NCBI RefSeq assembly: GCF_000379905.1
Contig: NZ_KB904055.1
Location: forward strand, 1 to 64,000
DNA length: 64,000 bases
DNA from: Rodentibacter pneumotropicus DSM 21403
Lineage (GTDB): Bacteria > Pseudomonadota > Gammaproteobacteria > Enterobacterales > Pasteurellaceae
Reading direction: 5' to 3'
Of this stretch, positions 1-8,475 are shown one piece after another. Each line of letters opens with the position of its first letter. Positions within the stretch are counted from its first letter, which is position 1. A program made the position numbers and the translations under genes. Below the pieces are notes generated by a model, which worked only from the letters and a program-made list of their open reading frames with translations, made no database searches and was not told the origin of the DNA.

Positions 1-264
1 GTGGGGCATTACTGTTTCATTTAATGAGTCAACTTCATGAAAATACCAGTGTTATCATTACGACAAACCTTGAGTTTTCAGAGTGGGGCACCCTATTTAC
101 TGAGGCAAAAATGACAAATGCACTTTTAGATAGGTTAATTCACCATTGCCATATTTTAGAAACGGGTAATGAATCTTATCGATTTAAACATCGTAATTAA
201 GAAATAATAAAAGTGGATCACTTTTAAAGGATCTTTGTGGTTCAATTTTGGAAGATCATTGACA
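1..264 (+). mobile_element. Right end of an IS21-family insertion sequence
   Basis: After the istB stop, the sequence carries reiterated GTGGATCA/AGGATC/AAGATCATT blocks (about 210-260) and ends in TTGACA at 259-264. Repeated short motifs running into a terminal TGTCAA/TTGACA are typical of IS21-family ends. The exact boundary is inferred, because the left end and the target duplication are outside the window. The tRNA-Ile2 gene begins about 155 bp further on. Confidence 0.65.
3..200 (+). CDS. IstB-like ATP-binding protein of an IS21-family element (C-terminal part, 5' end outside window)
   Basis: The frame is open from the left window edge to a TAA at 198-200 and encodes about 65 residues. 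It contains [13 protein letters not shown], then [20 protein letters not shown], which is the characteristic C-terminus of IstB, the AAA+ helper ATPase of IS21-family transposition. The N-terminal Walker motifs and the transposase gene istA would lie to the left of the window. No frameshift is visible in the part present, so the element may be intact. Confidence 0.9.
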   Translation, partial: GALLFHLMSQLHENTSVIITTNLEFSEWGTLFTEAKMTNALLDRLIHHCHILETGNESYRFKHRN

Positions 265-318
265 CGTATAACTAAGCATATAACTAAAATCTGTAGCTGT
301 AAACGTATAAACTCGTAA

Positions 319-402
319 GAAAACGTATGAAGAAATAAAGTAAAATGGCGTTGAGGCTAGTGTTTATAAGGGTTTGGTTTATGAAAACGTAAGAAGAAAT
401 AA
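319..402. repeat. Two-copy 20-bp imperfect direct repeat
   Basis: GAAAACGTATGAAGAAATAA (319-338) and GAAAACGTAAGAAGAAATAA (383-402) differ at one base and lie 44 bp apart. They fill the gap between the IS21 end and the tRNA gene. No function is evident; they may be a small duplication linked to the insertion. Confidence 0.45.
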
Positions 403-419
403 GATGAGAAAAGTCCGTT

Positions 420-496
420 TGGTCCCCCCTACCGGACTTGAACCAGTGACCAAGCGATTATGAGTCGCCTGCTCTAACCGACTGAGCTAAGGGGGG
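420..496 (-). tRNA. tRNA-Ile2 (anticodon CAT, lysidine-modified type)
   Basis: The reverse complement folds as a 77-nt tRNA. It has a CCCCCCT/AGGGGGG acceptor stem, the D-arm sequence TTAGCTCAG, anticodon stem-loop GCGACTCATAATCGC, T-arm GGTTCAAGTCC, discriminator A and an encoded CCA. The anticodon-arm sequence is the same as in E. coli ileX, so the CAT anticodon most probably belongs to the minor isoleucine tRNA, in which TilS converts C34 to lysidine to read AUA, rather than to methionine. Confidence 0.9.
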
Positions 497-582
497 AAAG
501 TGCGGTGATTATAGAGAAATAATCCGTTGAAGTCTATAAGGAAAAGGATGGTCGCTGAAAAAACAACCACCCTTATACTCAA

Positions 583-2649
583 TTATTGAAGCACGGAAAT
601 ATCTGCTACTTGTAAGAACAAGCTTTGCAACGTATTCAGAATCGCTAAACGATTTTGGCGTAACGCCGGATCTTCTGCGTTCACCATTACAGTGTCGAAG
701 AAATTATCCACCGGTGTACGTAAGTTAGCGAGTTTATCCAACACCTCTGTATATTTGCCTTGTGCAATTAACGGCTGCACGTCGGCTTTTAATGCCAGCA
801 CCGCTTCAGCTAAGGCTTTTTCCGCAGGCTCGACACAAGCGTTTAAATTAATCTCACCGATAGTAATATCCGCTTTCGCTAGAATATTTGCCACACGTTT
901 ATTTGCCGCGGCCAAAGCGTCTGCAGAATCTAAGGTACGGAAATGGGATACCGCACGCACGCGGGCATCAAAATCCGCTGGGCGGGTTGGGCGACGAGCC
1001 AATACCGCTTGAATAACATCCACTGCAATGCCTTCATCTTGATACCACGCGCGGAAACGCCCAAGCATAAAATCCACCACATCCGCAACCACATTTTTAT
1101 TGGTGAGTTTATCACCGAAAAGTGCGGTGGCTTTTTGCACTAAATCTTCCAAATCAAGAGGGAGATTTTTCTCGACGATAATACGTAACGCCCCCAATGC
1201 AGCACGACGCAAAGCAAAAGGATCCGCACTGCCTTTTGGTGCTTGCCCGATACCGAAAATCCCAGTGAGGGTGTCGAATTTATCCGCTAATGCAACCGCA
1301 CTTGCTACCAAGGATTTCGGCAACTCATCGCCGGCGAAACGTGGCATATATTGTTCGTTCAACGCTACCGCCACCTCTTCGTCTTCACCATCGTGGCGAG
1401 CATAGTGCATACCCATTACGCCCTGCGTATCGGTAAACTCAAACACCATATTGGTCATCAAATCACATTTTGACAGCAAGCCCGCCCGTTTCGCTTTGGC
1501 TTCGTCCGCCCCGATCTGTTTGGCAATTTCACCCGCAAGCTGTTCAATGCGATCCGTTTTATCACGCAATGTACCGAGTTGTTGTTGGAACAATACGGTT
1601 TCCAAACGTGGTAGGCGATCCACCAATTTTTGTTTTAAATCGGTTTTAAAGAAAAATTCCGCATCGGTTAAACGTGGACGCACCACTTTTTCGTTCCCTT
1701 CGATAATCGCACTTGGATCAGCTGGGTTAATATTCGACACGAAAATAAAGTGCGGTAATAATTTGCCCGCTTTATCATAAATCGGGAAATATTTTTGGTC
1801 GCCTTTCATTGTATAAACCAAGGCTTCCGCCGGTACGGCAAGGAAACGCTCTTCAAATTTCGCAGCCAACACGTTCGGATATTCCACCAATGAAGTCACT
1901 TCATCGAGTAAATCGTCCTCAATATCTGCCACACCACCAAGTGCGGTTGCTTTTTGTTGAGATTTTGCCAGAATTTCCGCTTTACGTTCGTTGAAATCGG
2001 CAATCACCGACCCCTTTTCACGCAATAATTGCGGATATTGATCAGCGTGTTGAATTTCAAATTCAGATTCGCCCAAGAAACGATGACCACGAATGGTGCA
2101 ACCACTTGCCACACCTAAAATTTCACCTTCAATAAGTTCATCACCCAACAACATCGTTACAGTATGAACAGGGCGAATGAATTGCACGGTTTTATCCGCC
2201 CAACGCATCGGTTTTGGAATCGGCAATTTCGCTAAAGCGTTTGCCACAATCTCACCAAGCAAATTTTTTGTCGGCTGACCTTCAATTTTTGCCCGATGAA
2301 CCAACCATTCGCCTTTGTCGGTAGCAAGGCGTTCCGCCTGATCAACGCTGATGCCGCAGCCTCTCGCCCAGCCCTCCGCAGCTTTGGTTGGCTTGCCTTC
2401 GGCATCAAACGCCGCCGATACCGCAGGACCGCGTTTTTCAATTTCTTTGCTCGGCTGTTGCGTAGCAAGTGCCAACACTTTCACCGCTAAACGACGTGGT
2501 GTAGCAAACCATTCAATTTTCTCAAAAGTTAAACCTGCTTGGTTCAATTCCGCTTGCACGTTATCCGCAAAGGCGGTGGCTAATGTTTTCAGAGCTTTTG
2601 GCGGCAGCTCTTCTGTACCGATTTCTACTAGAAAGTTTTGAGTTGTCAT
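583..2649 (-). CDS. glyS: Glycine--tRNA ligase beta subunit
   Basis: This 688-residue protein matches the usual length of bacterial GlyS (about 689). The N-terminus [16 protein letters not shown] is the family signature, and the C-terminal part is the HD-like and anticodon-binding region. With GlyQ it forms the alpha2-beta2 class II synthetase that charges tRNA-Gly in the cytoplasm. The start ATG at 2649 follows AGAGAAAAAC. In many gammaproteobacteria glyQ and glyS are adjacent. Here they are separated by about 1.2 kb carrying two small genes and a gene scar, so glyS may need its own promoter. Confidence 0.98.
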   Translation of the reverse strand: MTTQNFLVEIGTEELPPKALKTLATAFADNVQAELNQAGLTFEKIEWFATPRRLAVKVLALATQQPSKEIEKRGPAVSAAFDAEGKPTKAAEGWARGCGISVDQAERLATDKGEWLVHRAKIEGQPTKNLLGEIVANALAKLPIPKPMRWADKTVQFIRPVHTVTMLLGDELIEGEILGVASGCTIRGHRFLGESEFEIQHADQYPQLLREKGSVIADFNERKAEILAKSQQKATALGGVADIEDDLLDEVTSLVEYPNVLAAKFEERFLAVPAEALVYTMKGDQKYFPIYDKAGKLLPHFIFVSNINPADPSAIIEGNEKVVRPRLTDAEFFFKTDLKQKLVDRLPRLETVLFQQQLGTLRDKTDRIEQLAGEIAKQIGADEAKAKRAGLLSKCDLMTNMVFEFTDTQGVMGMHYARHDGEDEEVAVALNEQYMPRFAGDELPKSLVASAVALADKFDTLTGIFGIGQAPKGSADPFALRRAALGALRIIVEKNLPLDLEDLVQKATALFGDKLTNKNVVADVVDFMLGRFRAWYQDEGIAVDVIQAVLARRPTRPADFDARVRAVSHFRTLDSADALAAANKRVANILAKADITIGEINLNACVEPAEKALAEAVLALKADVQPLIAQGKYTEVLDKLANLRTPVDNFFDTVMVNAEDPALRQNRLAILNTLQSLFLQVADISVLQ

Positions 2650-2689
2650 TGTTTTTCTCTTATCTAAAAATTCCGTGGGTTAAAACTAT

Positions 2690-2806
2690 TATTTCTTCGT
2701 TTTTCACTTCATTAATTCGTTGCCATAATTTTCATTCCCGAGCAGTTTGATTGCTGCGTAATTTCTGAGCATTTTCCTTTAAATATTTTTCATAAGGCTG
2801 AATCAT
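2690..2806 (-). pseudogene. Remnant of a DUF559-family (endonuclease-like) gene, N-terminal part
   Basis: On the minus strand from an ATG at 2804-2806 the sequence reads MIQPYEKYLKENAQKLRSNQ, then TARE-stop-KLWQRINE. The spacing and residues (PY..-LK-NAQ-LR-NQT-E-KLWQRI) match the start of DUF559 proteins, small restriction-endonuclease-fold proteins common in Pasteurellaceae. An in-frame TGA replaces the codon before KLWQ, and similarity is lost about 10 residues later as the sequence runs into glyS. The remaining 2807-2920 shows nothing else I recognise. Confidence 0.5.
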
Positions 2807-2920
2807 TCGCTAACTCGCCAATATCCAATCAAACTATAAAATATCAAATTCCAAAAACTAATTTTCCACTTCAAAATTATTTATGAATTTTGTCTTGTTC
2901 TTCGTTCTAATTGCACGCAT

Positions 2921-3118
2921 TCACTTATAATGTTCTTCACTGTCAAGCGGTGATATACATCGTTGTTTTGTGTAAGAAAAACTTTCTCCGGCAGAAACTA
3001 AACAACCATACATATCCCGTTTTTCAATAATTTTTGTCGTTTGGGGTGTTTGGCTACAAGCACTTAAAACACCGGCAAAAATGACCGCACTTGCGGTCGT
3101 TTTGAGGTTTTTCTTCAT
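2921..3118 (-). CDS. Small predicted lipoprotein, unknown function
   Basis: This 65-residue protein starts with a type II signal peptide: KK, a hydrophobic stretch, then the lipobox LSAC with the acylated cysteine at about residue 21. The mature part is only about 45 residues and has two further cysteines (YGCLV and QRCISP) that could form a disulfide. The start codon lies 3 bp after the stop of the upstream haem-binding-type gene, so the two are probably co-transcribed. I do not recognise a family beyond 'small lipoprotein'. Confidence 0.75.
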   Translation of the reverse strand: MKKNLKTTASAVIFAGVLSACSQTPQTTKIIEKRDMYGCLVSAGESFSYTKQRCISPLDSEEHYK

Positions 3119-3121
3119 TAT

Positions 3122-3775
3122 TTATTTCGCTTCTTTTTGTGCCGCCAATGCGGTCGGATTTGGCGTAGCTTCTGCAATTTTAGTTAAACGGTTACGATCC
3201 GTGTGATGGAAAGGCTCGTCATAGTTCGGGATAATCATTACCGTATCCTGCTCGTAAGACCAAGTGCCGTCATCGTTGATTTTCACCTTAAGGGTGTAAC
3301 TTTCCGTAGTAAAGTTTTGTTCAATAAACGGGTTAGAAATAATGCCATTGGTGAGTGAGCCCCGCACGGCTTTCACGGTAAATTCTTTTGCATCCGCTGC
3401 GGCATTTCCCGTTGCCATCAGGGTTTGTCCACGTGGAATACTTAAGGTGAAAAGAATATTACCCGTTGCCGGCTCCCATAACCAATAGCCCACTTGATCG
3501 TGGAAAGTTTCCACCTCATTGGGCTGAACAATACGGGTATGGTAGCGTAAACCATAAAAAAGCTGAGGACCGTTTGTTTGTGCATCAATGGGCTGTAATT
3601 CAATACGCTCGATATAGGGATCTTTCTCCGCACCTTCTGCTTTTGGATTGATATCCAACCCACGTTTGCCTTCCCAAATCCCAGCCATACCGGTTAAAGG
3701 ACCAAGATTAGCTAAGGTGTTTACATCGGGTTCGGCTTCCGTGTAAATGTCTTTTGGATATTGGTAATCGGTCAT
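3122..3775 (-). CDS. Nitrobindin-like haem-binding beta-barrel (FABP-like) family protein
   Basis: This 217-residue protein has no signal peptide. Near residues 31-40 it carries GIWEGKRGLD, a version of the GxWxGxG-type opening of the FABP-like haem-binding beta-barrel family. Alternating beta-strand segments follow (YGLRYHTRI, GYWLWEP, ILFTLSIPRG), and a late FHHTDRNRLTKI segment supplies histidines of the kind that bind haem in nitrobindins. That it binds haem or NO is inferred from the family. An RBS-like GGAGATAAAA precedes the ATG at 3775. It sits between glyQ and glyS and is followed immediately by a small lipoprotein gene. Confidence 0.75.
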   Translation of the reverse strand: MTDYQYPKDIYTEAEPDVNTLANLGPLTGMAGIWEGKRGLDINPKAEGAEKDPYIERIELQPIDAQTNGPQLFYGLRYHTRIVQPNEVETFHDQVGYWLWEPATGNILFTLSIPRGQTLMATGNAAADAKEFTVKAVRGSLTNGIISNPFIEQNFTTESYTLKVKINDDGTWSYEQDTVMIIPNYDEPFHHTDRNRLTKIAEATPNPTALAAQKEAK

Positions 3776-3821
3776 TTTTATCTCCTGTTTAATCCTGTCT
3801 AAAGTGCGGTCGTTTTTCAGG

Positions 3822-4730
3822 TTATTTTTTACAACCTGGGAAACCTAAGGCTTCACGGCTGGCATAATAGGCCTCCGCTACCCCTTTGGTTAAGGCTCGA
3901 ATACGTAAAATATAGCGTTGGCGTTCAGTCACTGAAATTGCTTTTCGTGCATCAAGCAAGTTAAAACTGTGCGCTGCTTTTAAAATGCGTTCATAGGCAG
4001 GCAATGGTAATGGTTTTTCTAATGCCAATAATTCTTGCGCTTCTTTTTCGTATTGGTCGAAACAGTAGAATAAGAAATCCGTATTGGCATATTCAAAATT
4101 ATAAGTGGATTGTTCTACTTCATTTTGGTGGAATACATCGCCATAGGTGGTTTTACCAAGTGGGCCGTCTGACCACACTAAGTCATACACGCTATCCACG
4201 CCTTGAATATACATGGCTAAGCGTTCTAAACCATAGGTGACTTCGCCTGTCACCGGTTTACATTCTAAACCGCCCACTTGTTGGAAATAAGTGAATTGGG
4301 TGACTTCCATCCCGTTCAACCATACTTCCCAGCCCAAGCCCCAAGCACCAAGAGTTGGGTTTTCCCAGTTATCTTCCACAAAGCGAATATCGTTTTTGGT
4401 TGGATCAAAACCGAGCATTTCAAGGGAACCTAAATACAATTCTTGAATATTATCCGGTGAAGGTTTAATCACCACTTGGAATTGATAGTAATGCTGTAAG
4501 CGATTTGGGTTTTCACCGTAGCGACCATCAGTCGGGCGGCGTGAAGGCTGAACATAAGCAAATGCCATTGGCTCCGGGCCTAATGCACGCAATGCGGTCA
4601 TTGGATGGGATGTGCCTGCTCCCACTTCCATGTCAAAGGGCTGAACAATAGTGCAACCTTGTTTTGCCCAATAATCTTGCAGGGCGAGAATCATACCTTG
4701 GAATGTTTTTACGTTGAATTGACTGCTCAT
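3822..4730 (-). CDS. glyQ: Glycine--tRNA ligase alpha subunit
   Basis: This is the catalytic subunit of the alpha2-beta2 class II glycyl-tRNA synthetase. It is about 302 residues from [18 protein letters not shown], the normal GlyQ start. Class II motif regions are visible, including [33 protein letters not shown] and [21 protein letters not shown] chose the ATG at 4730 over an upstream in-frame TTG at 4745 that would add five residues, because family members begin with MS-x-FxxxTFQ. It lies upstream of the haem-binding-type gene on the same strand. Confidence 0.97.
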   Translation of the reverse strand: MSSQFNVKTFQGMILALQDYWAKQGCTIVQPFDMEVGAGTSHPMTALRALGPEPMAFAYVQPSRRPTDGRYGENPNRLQHYYQFQVVIKPSPDNIQELYLGSLEMLGFDPTKNDIRFVEDNWENPTLGAWGLGWEVWLNGMEVTQFTYFQQVGGLECKPVTGEVTYGLERLAMYIQGVDSVYDLVWSDGPLGKTTYGDVFHQNEVEQSTYNFEYANTDFLFYCFDQYEKEAQELLALEKPLPLPAYERILKAAHSFNLLDARKAISVTERQRYILRIRALTKGVAEAYYASREALGFPGCKK

Positions 4731-4925
4731 AATCTTGAATATCAAATGTGATGAAAAAATGTCGCCATTATACTTGAAAGCAAGGGGCGGATAAAGGCGA
4801 AAAGTGCGGTGAGAAATAGGCGGGTTTTTATGAATGAAATTAACGCTTGATATGAAAAATCTCGATTAGGAAAGCAAAACCAGTTATGACAAAATACCCC
4901 TTTATTTAACCAAAGGAACATATCA

Positions 4926-6869
4926 ATGAAAAAAAATCTAATCACAACCGCACTTTTGCTTGGTTCTTCCACTTTTGTCTATGGGGAGTCTTCCGACACA
5001 GAACTTCCGCCCATTAACGTTTATTCCGCTTATGCTACACCGGTCAATCAAGATCAAACCGCATCATCCGTTACCGTTTTGACTGAAAAAGATTTTGCAT
5101 CACGTAATGCCACTTATGTGAGCGATGTGTTGAAAACCGTGCCGGGCGTGGCTATGGGAGTAAGTGGTGGGCGTGGAACTTCAACTAGCTTATTCTTACG
5201 AGGAGCGAATTCTAAACATACCGCGGTGATTATTGATGGTATTCGTGTAAATCCTGCTGATACTAACTTTGACTTTGGCGGATTATCTCTTAGCAATATT
5301 GAGCAAATTGAGGTATTGCGTGGCGAACAATCTGCTCTTTGGGGAAGTGATGCAATGGGGGGAGTGGTTTATATCACAACGAAAAGCGGTCTGTATAAAG
5401 ACAAACCATTTAATATTGATTTTGATTTAGGTACAGGTTCACACCGTACACGTGATGGTTCAGTGACGATTGCTGGTCAAAAAGATGGTTTTTATTATGC
5501 CCTTCATGGTGATAGCCATCGTACTCGGGGTATTTCAGCACGTAGCGAACGTATATTTAATTATACAAGTATTGCAGGGAAAACAACCAGCAATGTACCA
5601 GCAAGTGAAAAAGATGGTTTCCATCGTGATCATCTGTCTCTACGCTTAGGTTTTGATGATGGTAAAAAAGGTATAGATTTTCTTACTTCACATTCTTCTC
5701 AAACACTACATTTTGATAATAGTGCAACAAATGAAAAAGCATTTGATGACAATACACATATCCGAGAAACTCATTACAAATTAAGTGGTTATGTAGGCAA
5801 TTCAGATGACTTATTTGTTCATAAAGCATTGATAAGCCATATAAAAACAGACAATAATACAACCCAATATAGTTCATGGACATCTTCTGTGGGTAAAACA
5901 GAATATGAAAGCAAAAAATTAAATGCGAATTATCAGCTAGATATTAATTTTGATCGTGAAGGTGAAGTTAAACAAGCGATGAGTTTATTAGCTGATTATC
6001 AAAATACAAAATATATTGCTTCAACATATAATTTTAATAATAAAAAACTCACTGAAAAAAGTATTGCAGCCGAGTATCGTTTATTTACCGAATCAGATCA
6101 CAGTCTTTCTTTCAGTGGACGTTATACCGACAACAGTTTATTTGAAAACGCTTTTACTGCTCGCATTGCCGGTGCTTACCGTTTATCGCCAAACTTTAAA
6201 GCTCATGCAAGTTTTGGCAAAGCCATTCATAATCCAACCATGTCAGAATTCTATGGTTGGGGTGGCACTTGGCTAGCAAATCCAAACTTGAAAGCTGAGA
6301 AAAGTCTAGGTGGTGAATTAGGTTTATTGATGGAAAGCAATAATAAGCACCATAGCTTAGATTTAACCTATTTTGCTCGTAATGTAGATAATTTTCTAAG
6401 TGACGAAAATTCAGTCTTGGGCGATTATTCTCGTGCGACTAACCGAGCAGTAAACCGCAATGGAAAAACAAAAATTAAAGGTATAGAAGTGACATATAGC
6501 GGTAAATTTACTAATAATCTTTCTGGCTACGCAAATTACACTTACACCTATATCAAATCTGAAAACGATCAGTATGGCTTAAATTATGTTCGCCGCCCTA
6601 AACATACAAGTAATCTTGGTTTAGCTTATCAAATCACTGAAAAGCTTGGCTCTAGTTTAAATGTTTCTTATATGGGCAAACGCCTTGATTCAGGTGATTT
6701 CAAAATGCCGTCTTACACATTGGTTAATTTAGGTGTGAACTATCAAATTATTTCAAACTTAAATATTTATGCTCATTTAAATAATGTTTTTGATAAAAAA
6801 TACGAAAATATCATTGGCTACGGTCAAGACGGTCGCAATGTTTATGTTGGATTGAAAGGGTCGTTCTAA
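4926..6869 (+). CDS. TonB-dependent outer-membrane receptor, BtuB/CirA-like
   Basis: This 647-residue protein has a signal peptide (residues 1-20, KKNLITTALLLGSSTFVYG). A TonB-box-like segment (ELPPINVYSA) follows, then a plug domain of about residues 35-150 with VTVLTEKDF, LKTVPGV, FLRGANSKHTAVIIDGIRV and EVLRGEQSALWGSDAMGGVV. The rest is a beta-barrel ending in the aromatic residue F (GLKGSF) needed for outer-membrane assembly. The plug and length resemble BtuB-type receptors, but the ligand (cobalamin, haem, siderophore or other) cannot be read from sequence. I found no cobalamin riboswitch or clear Fur box in the short upstream gap. An AAGGA RBS precedes the ATG. A USS-pair terminator follows at once, so it is probably transcribed alone. 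Confidence 0.93.
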   Translation: MKKNLITTALLLGSSTFVYGESSDTELPPINVYSAYATPVNQDQTASSVTVLTEKDFASRNATYVSDVLKTVPGVAMGVSGGRGTSTSLFLRGANSKHTAVIIDGIRVNPADTNFDFGGLSLSNIEQIEVLRGEQSALWGSDAMGGVVYITTKSGLYKDKPFNIDFDLGTGSHRTRDGSVTIAGQKDGFYYALHGDSHRTRGISARSERIFNYTSIAGKTTSNVPASEKDGFHRDHLSLRLGFDDGKKGIDFLTSHSSQTLHFDNSATNEKAFDDNTHIRETHYKLSGYVGNSDDLFVHKALISHIKTDNNTTQYSSWTSSVGKTEYESKKLNANYQLDINFDREGEVKQAMSLLADYQNTKYIASTYNFNNKKLTEKSIAAEYRLFTESDHSLSFSGRYTDNSLFENAFTARIAGAYRLSPNFKAHASFGKAIHNPTMSEFYGWGGTWLANPNLKAEKSLGGELGLLMESNNKHHSLDLTYFARNVDNFLSDENSVLGDYSRATNRAVNRNGKTKIKGIEVTYSGKFTNNLSGYANYTYTYIKSENDQYGLNYVRRPKHTSNLGLAYQITEKLGSSLNVSYMGKRLDSGDFKMPSYTLVNLGVNYQIISNLNIYAHLNNVFDKKYENIIGYGQDGRNVYVGLKGSF

Positions 6870-6873
6870 ACCA

Positions 6874-6901
6874 AAAGTGCGGTCAATTTTAACCGCACTT
6901 T
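6874..6901 (+). terminator. USS inverted-pair terminator after the TonB receptor
   Basis: AAAGTGCGGT and ACCGCACTTT form a perfect 10-bp stem around an 8-nt loop, directly after the receptor stop. It is built from two opposed DNA uptake signals, a known arrangement in Pasteurellaceae. The U-tract is weak. Confidence 0.75.
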
Positions 6902-6914
6902 AGAACCACTTCAT

Positions 6915-6948
6915 AAAAAACGGTATCCCAAATTCGATACCGTTTTTC
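6915..6948 (-). terminator. Terminator of the murJ-ispH operon
   Basis: AAAAACGGTATC and GATACCGTTTTT form a long stem ending in T-runs on both strands, just downstream of the ispH stop (6950). It can serve both convergent units. Confidence 0.85.
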
Positions 6949-6949
6949 T

Positions 6950-7894
6950 TTAATTTACTTCTTTAATTCGTAATTCTTTTGGTACTTCAAAGAACATATT
7001 TTCTTCCAGCCCTTGAAGTTCTTCCAATTCATTCGCACCAAATTCTTTTAAACGGGCAATGATTGATTGTACTAATTCTTCCGGTGCTGAAGCCCCTGCG
7101 GTAATCCCAATCGTTTCTACCTTATCAAACCAGTCCGGTTGAATATCGGCAGGATCGTCAAGGAGCTGTGATTGCACGCCCATACGGGAGGCTAATTCCG
7201 CCAAACGGTTAGAATTAGAGGAGTTTTTCGAGCCCACCACTAAAACAAGATCCGATAGTTTTGCCAACTCACGCACGGCTTCTTGGCGGTTTGTTGTAGC
7301 ATAGCAAATATCATTTTTGTGAGGACCTTGGATTGAGGGATATTTTTCTTTTAATACTGAAATCGTTTCCGCCGTGTCATCCAAAGAAAGAGTGGTTTGG
7401 GTCATAAACGTCAGCTCATCGCTTTCTTGCACCGGTAAACGGGCAATGTCTTCGACGCTTTCAACCAGATAAATACCACCTTCATCATTGCTGTATTGCC
7501 CCATTGTACCTTCGACTTCCGGATGTCCTTTATGACCGATAAGAATCGCTTTCGTTCCTTTACGGCTAGCTCGAGCAACCTGCATATGCACTTTAGTCAC
7601 TAACGGGCAAGTGGCATCAAAAACCTTTAATTGGCGATCTTTGGCTTCTTGGCGTACCGCCTGAGAAACGCCGTGAGCCGAGAAAATCACAATAGCGCCG
7701 TCCGGTACTTCACTCAACTCCTCAACAAAAATAGCGCCACGTTCACGTAAACCATTCACCACAAAACGGTTATGCACCACCTCATGACGCACATAAATCG
7801 GTGCGCCATGAATTTCAAGGGCAAGCTCTACAATGCTAATAGCACGGTCAACACCGGCACAAAAACCTCTTGGATTGGCTAAAATTATCTTCAT
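6950..7894 (-). CDS. ispH: 4-hydroxy-3-methylbut-2-enyl diphosphate reductase
   Basis: This 314-residue IspH (LytB) catalyses the last step of the MEP isoprenoid pathway, reducing HMBPP to IPP and DMAPP with a [4Fe-4S] cluster. The three cluster cysteines are visible in PRGFCAG (C12), DATCPLV and [11 protein letters not shown]. Family motifs VVHNRFVV and SAHGVS are present. Its ATG overlaps the lspA stop in an ATGA arrangement, so the two are translationally coupled. E. coli has fkpB between lspA and ispH; it is absent here. Confidence 0.98.
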   Translation of the reverse strand: MKIILANPRGFCAGVDRAISIVELALEIHGAPIYVRHEVVHNRFVVNGLRERGAIFVEELSEVPDGAIVIFSAHGVSQAVRQEAKDRQLKVFDATCPLVTKVHMQVARASRKGTKAILIGHKGHPEVEGTMGQYSNDEGGIYLVESVEDIARLPVQESDELTFMTQTTLSLDDTAETISVLKEKYPSIQGPHKNDICYATTNRQEAVRELAKLSDLVLVVGSKNSSNSNRLAELASRMGVQSQLLDDPADIQPDWFDKVETIGITAGASAPEELVQSIIARLKEFGANELEELQGLEENMFFEVPKELRIKEVN

Positions 7895-8409
7895 TTTTGA
7901 CCGCTCTTTTCTGTTTGTTTATCTTGTCCTTTTTTCTTTTCGCTTTTAAATGCATCCAGCATAAGCAAGCCCGCACCAATACAAATCGCCACATCTGCCA
8001 CATTAAACACGGGGTAATGATAAATATCCCAATAAAAATCCAAAAAATCCACCACAAATCCGTGATAGGTGCGATCCACCATATTCGCCAATGCGCCGCC
8101 AATGATTAAGGCATAGGCGCTATTTTGTAGTTTTTGATCTGCGGTGTTTTTCTTTAAAAAATACATCAGCATCAGGGAAATACCGATAGCCAATACAATG
8201 AAAAAGTATTTTTGCCAGCCATCGTGATCGGCTAAAAAGCTGAAAGCAGCGCCGTAGTTACGCACATAAGTAAGATTGAATACAGGTAAGATATTAATGC
8301 TTTCGTATAAATCAAACTTCTGCACCACAAGATATTTCGTTAATAAATCAAGGGCAAAAGCCACCGCACTTAACCAAAGAAAGGAGAGACCGGATTTTGT
8401 TTTAGCCAT
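7891..8409 (-). CDS. lspA: Lipoprotein signal peptidase (signal peptidase II)
   Basis: This 172-residue inner-membrane aspartyl protease has four hydrophobic segments. It cleaves prolipoprotein signal peptides before the lipidated cysteine. The catalytic aspartates are in FVVDF (D121) and FNVAD (D139), with NYGAAFSF and NMVDR as supporting motifs. It lies between ileS and ispH in the conserved minus-strand block and overlaps the ispH start. Confidence 0.98.
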   Translation of the reverse strand: MAKTKSGLSFLWLSAVAFALDLLTKYLVVQKFDLYESINILPVFNLTYVRNYGAAFSFLADHDGWQKYFFIVLAIGISLMLMYFLKKNTADQKLQNSAYALIIGGALANMVDRTYHGFVVDFLDFYWDIYHYPVFNVADVAICIGAGLLMLDAFKSEKKKGQDKQTEKSGQK

Positions 8410-8430
8410 AAAAAATTCCTAAATAAATGC

Positions 8431-8458
8431 AAAGTGCGGTCAAAATCAACCGCACTTT
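8431..8458 (-). terminator. USS inverted-pair hairpin between ileS and lspA
   Basis: AAAGTGCGGT, 8-nt loop, ACCGCACTTT. It lies inside the apparent operon, between the ileS stop and the lspA start, so it may attenuate rather than end transcription. There is no U-run of note. Confidence 0.55.
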
Positions 8459-8475
8459 GAATATAACAAATCACA

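Noticed and set aside
420-496. Calling the CAT tRNA a methionine or initiator tRNA
   Set aside because: The anticodon stem and loop match the lysidine-type tRNA-Ile2, and the initiator's three G-C pairs in the anticodon stem are absent.
4746-4925. Cobalamin riboswitch or Fur box upstream of the TonB-dependent receptor
   Set aside because: The gap is under 200 bp, shows no B12-box-like conserved sequence and no convincing Fur palindrome. It contains only a USS and an ordinary RBS.
7885-7900. fkpB gene expected between lspA and ispH
   Set aside because: lspA and ispH overlap by a few bases, so there is no room for it.
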